The notes below the pieces were generated by a model. The model worked only from the letters and a program-made list of their open reading frames with translations. It was not told the origin of the DNA and did not search any database. The position numbers and the translations under genes were made by a program. From assembly GCF_024171525.1 (NCBI RefSeq), contig NZ_JALJZY010000015.1:1-61624 (forward strand): a DNA stretch of 61,624 nucleotides, read 5' to 3'. Source of the DNA: Neisseriaceae bacterium HSC-16F19. Its GTDB lineage: Bacteria; Pseudomonadota; Gammaproteobacteria; Burkholderiales; Neisseriaceae. This document shows, in pieces, positions 54,066 through 61,078 of this stretch. The number at the start of each line of letters is the position of its first letter. Position 1 is the stretch's first letter.

Positions 54066-57000
54066 ATGTTGTGGATGCTTTTTATCGTATTGCTGGCGGC
54101 CATTGCCGTCTTGCTCTATTGGCGTGCCAAACAGGAGCGCGAATGGCTCTTGGAGCTCGCTTACATCAGCCGCCATCAAAAACTGCCGCCGCCGACCGAT
54201 GATGCTGCCGCCGTAGCGCCGCAGCCGGTACGCAAGGTCAGTGCCAACGTCACCCCCATCCGCGCGCGCAATCAGGAGGCCGAAGCCAATCAGGCCGTGC
54301 GCGAGCGCGTGACGCGGCAGATGGAAGAAATCAATCCGCGCTTTAAGGCCGCCGCTGCGCTCACCGAAGACGAAAAACAGCGTCTCGCCAGCGACGCCGT
54401 CTTGGCCGAACTGCCGATTTTTGCCGATACCGCCGCACCTGCCGCGGCAGAGCCGGAAGCCGAAACCAATACCGATGGCGATACCGAAATACAGTCCGCC
54501 GCGCTGGATAATGAAGTCGTAGCCGCTGCCGATTTGGGCGGCGATGCCCTGCCCGATGCGGCGGATGATGCCGATACCCCGGCGGCGGACTTGGACATCA
54601 TCAGCATGGAAGAGGCCACCCGCCGCGTGAAGCAAAAGCTGCCTGAAAGCGTGCCGGAAGCCCCGGCATCCGCTTGGACGCCGCCGGCCGAAAACCACAG
54701 CGCCGCCCGCGTGGAGGAAATCACCCTCGACGACCCGGCGGTGAGCCGCATCCGCGAGCGCACCCAACAAGAGCGCGAAGCCCTGCGCGAAGCCGCGCTG
54801 GTAGAGGCGGAAAAACTGCCGGTGGAAGAAATCACCCTTGCCGATTTGGCGCCCGCCCGCCCGCGCACGCTGGCCGAAACCCATGTCGCGCCTGCACCCG
54901 TGCCTGCTCCGGCGCCGGAATTGGAAACCATAGGCGAAGACGACATCCGCGCCAATCTGCTGCGCCAGGGCATGGCACGCCGCCGCGAAATCCCGCCCGC
55001 CTACGGCCACAGCATACCCGCCGCACCCGTGCCTCTCGAACTGCCGGTGATTGCCGAAGACGAAGTGTGGGCCAATCTTTCCAAAACCGACTCGCCGGTC
55101 AACAAACGCAAATACCAATACAAACGCACCACCGTGCGCGAAAGCGTGATTCCGGCGGCGGCACGCATCAACCAAAGCCACACCGTCAAACTCAGCCCGG
55201 CCACGGCTGCGGTGGCCGCCACCGGCGCCGCGCCGATTTCCACCCGCTTTACCCCCTTTGACGCCGCCGCCCTGAATCAAGCCGCCGAAGCGGAAGCGGA
55301 AAACAGCACGCCCGAACCCGTGGACGTATATCGCGAAACCGCAGCGGAACATCCTGCGGACATGCTGCCTGAAAACCCTGTTGAGGCCGAAGCGGAAACC
55401 CAAAACGCCGCGCCCGTGCTGCACATCACCGACACCCCCACCTGGTCGATACACGATCGCCTGATTATCGAGTCGGAGCAAAATCCGGACGAACAGGCCG
55501 CCGCCACGGACTGGGCAGAGGGAGAGACCGCAGCGCTGCCTGAAAACGACGAACCCATCGAACCCGTGGGCTTGGCAAACAGCGAACCGCTGGAGTTCAC
55601 GCCGGTAGAGGACGTGCCGCAGCCCGCCAATGATGCACCGCTGGAATTCACGCCGCCGCCAGCGGCGGAAGCCGCCGTTTTGCCCATGGCCGGTGCCGTA
55701 CCTGCCGCCGTGGCCAAACCGGTACCGGCACAACCGGCCTGGGGTGGCGGCACCATTTCTTCCAGCCGCAATGTCTGGGGCGCCGCGCAAACCGCTGCGC
55801 CCGCAGCACCTGTGGCAGCACCCGTAACCGCCCCCGAGTCCGAAGCGCAGACCGGGAGCACAGACACTGTGCCCGAATGGCTGAAAACCCTCAACGAAGC
55901 CCCGGCTGCCCCCGCCGCTGCCGACACGCCGCCGTGGCAGGATGCCGCGCCCCAAGCTGCCGTCACCGTGGCCGCACCGCAAGCACCGGCACATACACCC
56001 GCACCGCTGCCGCCGCAGGCCGCCATGACCCCGGCGCCCCAGCCCGCACCGGCCGCCGCGCCGCAAACCGCCCTGGGCATGGCTTTGCAACAGGCACTGC
56101 ACAGCGCCCCGCCCGCACCCGCACCCCAAGCGGAAGCTTGGCCGCTGCCGGGCCTGGATTTGCTGCTGCCGCCGCAATACGACCCCAATGCCCGCCAAAG
56201 CGATGAAGCGCTGCTGGAAAACAGCATCACCATCGAAGAAAAACTGGCCGAATTCAAAGTCAAAGTAAGCGTGCAGGAAGCCTATGCCGGCCCGGTGATT
56301 ACCCGCTACGAGATCGAACCGGCACAGGGCGTGCGCGGCAACCAGGTGGTGAACTTGGAAAAAGATTTGGCGCGCAGCCTCGGCTTTGCCTCCATTCGCG
56401 TGGTGGAAACCATCCCCGGCAAAACCTGCATGGGCTTGGAATTGCCCAATCCCAAACGCCAGGTCATCCGCCTGAGCGAAATTTTCAATGCCCCGGCTTT
56501 CCAAGAGTCCAAATCCAAGCTCACACTGGCCTTGGGGCAGGACATCACCGGCGAACCGGTGGTCACCGATTTGGCCAAAGCACCGCATCTCTTGGTGGCC
56601 GGTACGACCGGTTCGGGCAAATCCGTGGGCGTGAACGCCATGATTTTGTCCATGCTGTTCAAGGCAGACCCGGACGAAGTGCGCCTGATCATGATCGACC
56701 CGAAAATGCTGGAATTGTCGATTTACGAAGGCATCCCGCATCTGTTGGCGCCGGTGGTCACCGATATGAAACTGGCCGCCAATGCGCTCACCTGGTGCGT
56801 GAACGAAATGGAAAAACGCTACCGCCTGATGAGCCATGTCGGCGTGCGCAATCTGGCCGGTTTCAACCAGAAAATCGGCGAAGCGGCGAAAAACGGCCAT
56901 AAAATTGCCAATCCCTTCTCGCTCACCCCCGGCGACCCGGAACCGCTGGAAAAACTGCCCTATATCGTGGTGGTGGTGGACGAGTTCGCCGATTTGATGA

Positions 57001-57641
57001 TGACCGCGGGCAAGAAAATCGAAGAGCTGATCGCCCGTTTGGCGCAAAAAGCGCGTGCCGCCGGCATCCATTTGATTTTGGCCACCCAGCGCCCCAGCGT
57101 GGACGTGATTACCGGCCTGATTAAAGCCAATATCCCCACCCGCATTGCCTTTCAGGTATCGAGCAAAATCGACAGCCGCACCATTCTCGACCAAATGGGC
57201 GCGGAAAACCTGCTCGGCCAGGGCGACATGCTGTTTCTGCCGCCCGGCACCGGCTATCCCAAACGCGTGCACGGCGCTTTTGTGGCGGATGAAGAAGTGC
57301 ACCGCGTGGTGGAATACCTCAAGCAGTTCGGCGAGCCCAACTACATCGACGACATTCTCACCGCCGGTGTGGGCGAAGACGATTTGTTCAGCAATGCCAA
57401 CAGCGGCGGTGGTGCCCGCAGCGGCGAGGACGAACAAGACCCGCTCTACGACGAAGCCGTGGCGGTGGTGCTCAAAACCCGCAAGGCCAGCATTTCCTCG
57501 GTGCAGCGCCACCTGCGCATCGGCTATAACCGCGCCGCACGGCTGGTGGAACAAATGGAAGCCGACGGCATCGTTTCGCCCGCCGAGGGCAACGGCAACC
57601 GCACCGTATTGGCCCCGGATTCCGCCCATTTGGACGGTTAA
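54066..57641 (+). CDS. FtsK/SpoIIIE-type DNA translocase, copy 2, with very long linker
   Basis: This 1191-residue protein has only one N-terminal membrane helix (MLWMLFIVLLAAIAVLLYWR), then about 680 residues of Ala/Pro/Glu-rich linker, and a C-terminal motor of about 480 residues. The motor has Walker A AGTTGSGKSVGVN near residue 850, Walker B YIVVVVDEFADLMM and a gamma-type winged helix (KASISSVQRHLRIGYNRAARL). The single anchor contrasts with the four helices of copy 1. Neisseria genomes are known to hold two FtsK paralogs; how they share the work is unclear. Antisense frames through the gene are artefacts. Confidence 0.93.
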   Translation: MLWMLFIVLLAAIAVLLYWRAKQEREWLLELAYISRHQKLPPPTDDAAAVAPQPVRKVSANVTPIRARNQEAEANQAVRERVTRQMEEINPRFKAAAALTEDEKQRLASDAVLAELPIFADTAAPAAAEPEAETNTDGDTEIQSAALDNEVVAAADLGGDALPDAADDADTPAADLDIISMEEATRRVKQKLPESVPEAPASAWTPPAENHSAARVEEITLDDPAVSRIRERTQQEREALREAALVEAEKLPVEEITLADLAPARPRTLAETHVAPAPVPAPAPELETIGEDDIRANLLRQGMARRREIPPAYGHSIPAAPVPLELPVIAEDEVWANLSKTDSPVNKRKYQYKRTTVRESVIPAAARINQSHTVKLSPATAAVAATGAAPISTRFTPFDAAALNQAAEAEAENSTPEPVDVYRETAAEHPADMLPENPVEAEAETQNAAPVLHITDTPTWSIHDRLIIESEQNPDEQAAATDWAEGETAALPENDEPIEPVGLANSEPLEFTPVEDVPQPANDAPLEFTPPPAAEAAVLPMAGAVPAAVAKPVPAQPAWGGGTISSSRNVWGAAQTAAPAAPVAAPVTAPESEAQTGSTDTVPEWLKTLNEAPAAPAAADTPPWQDAAPQAAVTVAAPQAPAHTPAPLPPQAAMTPAPQPAPAAAPQTALGMALQQALHSAPPAPAPQAEAWPLPGLDLLLPPQYDPNARQSDEALLENSITIEEKLAEFKVKVSVQEAYAGPVITRYEIEPAQGVRGNQVVNLEKDLARSLGFASIRVVETIPGKTCMGLELPNPKRQVIRLSEIFNAPAFQESKSKLTLALGQDITGEPVVTDLAKAPHLLVAGTTGSGKSVGVNAMILSMLFKADPDEVRLIMIDPKMLELSIYEGIPHLLAPVVTDMKLAANALTWCVNEMEKRYRLMSHVGVRNLAGFNQKIGEAAKNGHKIANPFSLTPGDPEPLEKLPYIVVVVDEFADLMMTAGKKIEELIARLAQKARAAGIHLILATQRPSVDVITGLIKANIPTRIAFQVSSKIDSRTILDQMGAENLLGQGDMLFLPPGTGYPKRVHGAFVADEEVHRVVEYLKQFGEPNYIDDILTAGVGEDDLFSNANSGGGARSGEDEQDPLYDEAVAVVLKTRKASISSVQRHLRIGYNRAARLVEQMEADGIVSPAEGNGNRTVLAPDSAHLDG

Positions 57642-57645
57642 CAAC

Positions 57646-57673
57646 TTTCAGGCAGCCTTTGGCTGCCTGAAAA
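57646..57673 (+). terminator. Uptake-sequence terminator after ftsK copy 2
   Basis: TTTCAGGCAGCC pairs with GGCTGCCTGAAA with a three-base loop, immediately after the stop. Confidence 0.82.
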
Positions 57674-57696
57674 CTTAATTAAATGGTTGAAGAATT

Positions 57697-57720
57697 AATG
57701 CAACTCACCGAAACCCAAAT
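57697..57720 (+). repeat. Duplicated start of nudF, left copy
   Basis: This 24-base sequence, beginning AATGCAACTCACC, is identical to 57824-57847 at the start of the NUDIX gene. It holds the same first eight codons (MQLTETQI) and then runs into the REP and stops after 14 codons. Confidence 0.85.
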
Positions 57721-57728
57721 TAGCTGCT

Positions 57729-57810
57729 GTAGGTTGGGTTGAAAACCCAACAGATTGATAATGTTGGGTAATATTAATATTAACCTGAGCGGATATAACA
57801 CCGCCCCTAC
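57729..57810. repeat. REP-containing insert, TTGGGTT class
   Basis: The left half is GTAGG with TTGGGTTGAAAACCCAA. A second GTTGGGTAATATT segment follows, and the far end is CGCCCCTAC, so it is bounded by GTAG and CTAC but the right palindrome is degenerate. It lies between the two copies of the nudF start. Confidence 0.65.
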
Positions 57811-57815
57811 ACAAA

Positions 57816-58361
57816 ATGGAAGCAATGCAACTCACCGAAACCCAAATCGACAGCGAAGTGCTGTTTTCAGGCAGCTTTATCCACATCCACCGCGACACCG
57901 TGGCGCTGCCCAACCAAAAACACACCCAACGCGTGGTGGTGCGCCATCCCGGCGCCACCTGCGTGCTGGCGGAAACCGCCGACCAACGGCTGGTGCTGGT
58001 GCGCCAATGGCGCTACGCCGTCGGCCGCGCCCTTTTGGAAGTGCCCGCCGGCAAGCTGGAAGCGGGTGAAGACCCGGCCGTCTGCGCCCTGCGCGAACTG
58101 GCCGAGGAAACACCTTACACTGCCTCAAGCGTACGCCTGCTGCACACCTTCTATACCGCTCCCGGTTTCTGTGACGAAAAAATGTATCTTTATCTGGCCG
58201 AAAACGTGCAGCCAAACAGCACGCTCAATACCGATGAAGACGAATTCACCGAAACCGTGTTGTTAGACAAAGCCGCGGTGCAGGCCGCACTGGCCGCCGA
58301 CGAAATCGCCGACGCCAAAACCCTGATCGCCCTGCAATACTGGTTGCTGCACCGCGCCTGA
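57816..58361 (+). CDS. nudF: NUDIX hydrolase, ADP-ribose pyrophosphatase type
   Basis: This 181-residue enzyme hydrolyses ADP-ribose. The Nudix box is read as LEAGEDPAVCALRELAEETP with the trailing residues before and after (GX5EX7REUXEEXGU form, with one variation at TP). The upstream VPAGKLE is also family-typical. A start at 57825 (MQLTETQIDSE) is the other choice and is the one duplicated upstream. A terminator built of uptake sequences follows. Confidence 0.9.
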   Translation: MEAMQLTETQIDSEVLFSGSFIHIHRDTVALPNQKHTQRVVVRHPGATCVLAETADQRLVLVRQWRYAVGRALLEVPAGKLEAGEDPAVCALRELAEETPYTASSVRLLHTFYTAPGFCDEKMYLYLAENVQPNSTLNTDEDEFTETVLLDKAAVQAALAADEIADAKTLIALQYWLLHRA

Positions 58362-58378
58362 GTGGCCACCAAAACAAA

Positions 58379-58419
58379 AGGCTGCCTGAAAACGGTGTCA
58401 CCGGTTTTCAGGCAGCCTG
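58379..58419. terminator. Uptake-sequence terminator after nudF
   Basis: AGGCTGCCTGAAAACCGG-type arms pair on both sides of GTGTCAC, giving a long stem followed by TTTAAT. Confidence 0.8.
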
Positions 58420-58439
58420 TTTAATGTTTGAAAGGATGT

Positions 58440-58603
58440 TAGGGCAAACTGACAATTCGTTCACGGCTGCTTTTTTGCAAAGAATCGCCCGCTTCTGCGT
58501 TGGAAATGCTCGCAAGGTGTACAACCTTGCTGTGCTTTCCGCCTTGAATCGGACGTTTTTGCCTAAAAAATCAACTACGCGTCCGAATTGTCAGTTCGCC
58601 CTA
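58440..58603. mobile_element. 164-bp inverted-repeat element (MITE candidate)
   Basis: TAGGGCAAACTGACAATTCG (58440-58459) matches the inverse of 58584-58603 with one mismatch in 20. The ends read TAGGGC...GCCCTA, which would fit insertion at TA. The interior has an inner hairpin (CGCAAGGTGTACAACCTTGC, 58511-58530) and no credible reading frame. The right tip overlaps the stop codon of the cupin gene. Confidence 0.7.
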
Positions 58604-59005
58604 GCGCGGTTTTTCCGCCGCGCGTACAAAAGCGGTGACCAAAGGCTCATCGCCGATTTGGCGGCTGCAATGGCCGTGTTTGTTCGGGTCGAAAACCGCG
58701 CCTGCGGGCAGGGTGTCGGCCGAATAAAAATGCTCGCCGGCCTTGAAGCGGCGGGTGCTGCCGTCTTGCAGGCCGATTTCCACCACCCCTTGCAGCACAA
58801 ACAGCCATTGCGGCACGCCGGTGCAGTGAAAATCGCTGGCAAAGCCCACCGGGCTTTGGCGCAGCTGCAATCCTTCCGCCGCCAGCCAGGGCGACAGGCG
58901 GCTGGCGGGTGTGCCTTCGTTCAGCTCAATGGTGTCTTCGCGGAAACGGGCGTAGCCGTCTTCATCGGTATAGAGTACGGTTTGGGTAAAAGTGCTCATG
59001 TGCAT
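58601..59005 (-). CDS. Cupin-domain protein
   Basis: This 134-residue protein has a single cupin barrel, with HCTGVPQWLFVLQGVVEIGL in the first motif and GEHFYSADTLPAG in the second. Metal ligands and activity are not clear. Two starts (59005 or 58999, MSTFTQTVLYT) are possible. Its TAG stop is formed by the TAGGGC tip of the inverted-repeat element at 58440-58603, so the original end of the protein may have been different. Confidence 0.8.
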   Translation of the reverse strand: MHMSTFTQTVLYTDEDGYARFREDTIELNEGTPASRLSPWLAAEGLQLRQSPVGFASDFHCTGVPQWLFVLQGVVEIGLQDGSTRRFKAGEHFYSADTLPAGAVFDPNKHGHCSRQIGDEPLVTAFVRAAEKPR

Positions 59006-59071
59006 CCTCCAAAAAGGCAGAACCTGTTTCAGGCAGCCGCTGCATTGCCGCAGATGCTGCCCAGAAAGTCC

Positions 59072-59096
59072 GAAAGCCGCTATAATCGCGGCTTTC
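59072..59096 (+). promoter_or_regulatory. Palindrome enclosing the metX -10 box
   Basis: GAAAGCCGC and GCGGCTTTC flank TATAATC, so the TATAAT (59081-59086) lies in the loop of a perfect nine-base stem. The metX ATG follows at 59116. It may be a promoter with an overlapping operator, or a hairpin that happens to hold a -10 box. Confidence 0.6.
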
Positions 59097-59115
59097 CGTC
59101 TATCTGTCCAGAGCC

Positions 59116-60258
59116 ATGCAAGTGTCCGACAGCGTCGGCATCGTCCGACCCCTGCAATTTACCTTCAACGCCCCTTTGCGTCTGCAAAACGGCAGCATAC
59201 TGCCGCGCTTCGAGCTGACGGTGGAAACCTACGGCACGCTCAACGCCCAGAAAAACAATGCGGTGCTGATTTGCCATGCGCTCTCCGGCCACCATCATGT
59301 AGCGGGTTATCACAGCCCCGAGGACAAGCGCCCGGGCTGGTGGGACAATATGGTCGGCCCCGGCAAGCCGGTGGACACCAACCGGTTTTTTGTGGTCGGC
59401 GTCAATAATCTGGGCGGCTGCCACGGCAGCAGCGGCCCCTTGAGCACCAATCCCTTTACCGGCGAAGCCTATGGCGCCGATTTCCCCGTGGTGACGGTGA
59501 AAGACTGGGTGCAAAGCCAGATGATGCTGGCCGACCGCCTGGGCATCGAGCGCTGGGCGGCGGTGATGGGCGGCAGTCTGGGCGGCATGCAGGCTTTGCA
59601 ATGGGCCATAGACGCGCCCGAGCGCATTGCCCATGCGGTGGTGATTGCCTCCGCGCCCAAACTCTCCACGCAAAACATCGCCTTTAACGAAGTGGCGCGC
59701 CAAGCCATCCTCACCGACCCCGATTTTCACAACGGCCACTACGCCCGCGAGGGCACGGTACCGCGCCGCGGCCTGCGTATTGCGCGCATGATGGGCCATA
59801 TCACCTATCTGGCCGAAGAAGGCTTGGGCAAGAAATTCGGCCGCCAGCTCAAAGGCGGCAACAGCTACGGCTATCACTACGATGTCGATTTCGAAGTCGA
59901 GTCCTATTTGCGCTACCAAGGCGACAAATTCGCCGATGTCTTTGATGCCAACACCTATCTGCTCATGACCAAGGCGCTGGATTATTTCGACCCCGCCCAA
60001 GAGCACCGCCACGACCTCAAAGCCGCGCTGGCGCGCACACAGGCGCAATTTTTTGTGGCCAGTTTCAACAGCGACTGGCGCTTTGCCCCCGAACGCTCGG
60101 AAGAGTTGGTGGCGGCCTTGGTGGCGGCGAAAAAACCGGTGCAGTATGTCGCTTTGCAGTCCCATCACGGCCACGACGCCTTTTTGATGGACGACCCCGC
60201 CTATATGCGTGCCGTACGCATCTACTTTAACCGGATTGCCCAAGGACTGGCGCTATGA
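59116..60258 (+). CDS. metX: Homoserine O-acyltransferase
   Basis: This 380-residue alpha/beta hydrolase activates homoserine for methionine synthesis. The nucleophile elbow is VMGGSLGGMQALQW (Ser), and the Asp and His appear in the C-terminal segments NSDWRFAPERSEELV and SHHGHDAFLMD. The N-terminal YGTLNAQKNNAVLICHALSG and the GGCHGSSGP motif are complete. Acetyl-CoA or succinyl-CoA use cannot be told apart by eye. It overlaps metW by ATGA. Confidence 0.94.
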   Translation: MQVSDSVGIVRPLQFTFNAPLRLQNGSILPRFELTVETYGTLNAQKNNAVLICHALSGHHHVAGYHSPEDKRPGWWDNMVGPGKPVDTNRFFVVGVNNLGGCHGSSGPLSTNPFTGEAYGADFPVVTVKDWVQSQMMLADRLGIERWAAVMGGSLGGMQALQWAIDAPERIAHAVVIASAPKLSTQNIAFNEVARQAILTDPDFHNGHYAREGTVPRRGLRIARMMGHITYLAEEGLGKKFGRQLKGGNSYGYHYDVDFEVESYLRYQGDKFADVFDANTYLLMTKALDYFDPAQEHRHDLKAALARTQAQFFVASFNSDWRFAPERSEELVAALVAAKKPVQYVALQSHHGHDAFLMDDPAYMRAVRIYFNRIAQGLAL

Positions 60259-60854
60259 AACACACTCCCTCCCGGCGTCTGCGTGACGATTTGCAACTGA
60301 TTTACGACTGGATACCCGCCGGCAGCCGAGTGCTCGACCTCGGCTGCGGCGATGGCGAGTTGTTGTCTGCCTTGGTGGAAGACAAGCAATGCCACGGCTA
60401 CGGTGTGGAAATCGACACCGACAGCGTGTTGGCGGCCATGGAGCGCGGTGTCAATGTGATCCAGGCCGATTTGGAGCAGGGACTGCGTCATTTTGAAAAC
60501 GACAGTTTTGACGTGTTGGTGCTCAGCCAGACCATCCAGGCCATGCAGAATACCGAAACCATTTTGCAGGACATGATGCGCGTGGCCAAACAGGCCGTGG
60601 TGTCTTTCCCCAATTTCGGCTACTGGAAAAACCGCCTGCAAATCGGCCTGGCCGGACACATGCCCGTATCCGAGCGCATGCCTTACCAGTGGTACAACAC
60701 CCCCAATATCCATTGGTGCACCCTGCAGGATTTTGAAAAACTGTGCGCCAAAAACCAGCTCAATATCCTCGAGCGCGCGGTGATGAGCGGCAGCCGCCGC
60801 GTCAAGCGCTGGCCCAATGTGCTGGGCAGCCTCGCGTTTTATCGTGTGGGTTAG
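60255..60854 (+). CDS. metW: Methionine biosynthesis protein MetW
   Basis: This 199-residue SAM-dependent methyltransferase-fold protein has RVLDLGCGDGELLSAL, SQTIQAMQN and the C-terminal WYNTPNIHWCTLQDFEKLC. MetW accompanies MetX in many proteobacteria and boosts its activity. The start overlaps the metX stop at ATGA, so they are coupled. Confidence 0.93.
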   Translation: MKHTPSRRLRDDLQLIYDWIPAGSRVLDLGCGDGELLSALVEDKQCHGYGVEIDTDSVLAAMERGVNVIQADLEQGLRHFENDSFDVLVLSQTIQAMQNTETILQDMMRVAKQAVVSFPNFGYWKNRLQIGLAGHMPVSERMPYQWYNTPNIHWCTLQDFEKLCAKNQLNILERAVMSGSRRVKRWPNVLGSLAFYRVG

Positions 60855-60998
60855 GGTGGGGTAACATACTGTCAAAACATAGAAAAAGGCAGCCTGAAAG
60901 CTTTGTAAAATCCCAGTCAAAGAATCGGCCGGAATATCTTTCGTGATGTTTCGGCTGTTTTTTAATCCAATTGGGTACATAAACCCCAAATTTAGGCT

Positions 60999-61022
60999 TA
61001 ATGGACATTTGGGATGATTTTT
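60999..61022 (+). repeat. 24-bp direct repeat near IS end, copy 1
   Basis: The 24-mer begins TAATGGACATTTGGG and is repeated exactly at 61038-61061. The pair may be the IS terminal repeat plus a solo copy, or two transposase binding sites. Confidence 0.6.
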
Positions 61023-61037
61023 GGAGAACTTAGCTTC

Positions 61038-61061
61038 TAATGGACATTTGGGATGATTTTT
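61038..61061 (+). repeat. 24-bp direct repeat near IS end, copy 2
   Basis: Exact second copy of 60999-61022. It continues into GGGATGATTTTTCATCCC, a short palindrome that could end the transposase transcript. Confidence 0.6.
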
Positions 61062-61078
61062 CATCCCATTTTTCCTTT

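Noticed and set aside
53271..57644. A 1457-codon open frame on the minus strand across panC and ftsK copy 2
   Set aside because: It is the antisense of two well-recognised genes. The protein is a low-complexity string of Gly, His, Arg and Phe without domains. Such frames arise from GC-rich third codon positions.
58424..59218. A 264-codon plus-strand frame through the 164-bp element and cupin
   Set aside because: It is antisense to the cupin and begins in the inverted-repeat element; no protein family is visible.
60222..61064. A 280-codon minus-strand frame opposite metW
   Set aside because: Its first residues are translated from the 24-bp direct repeats and the rest is antisense to metW.
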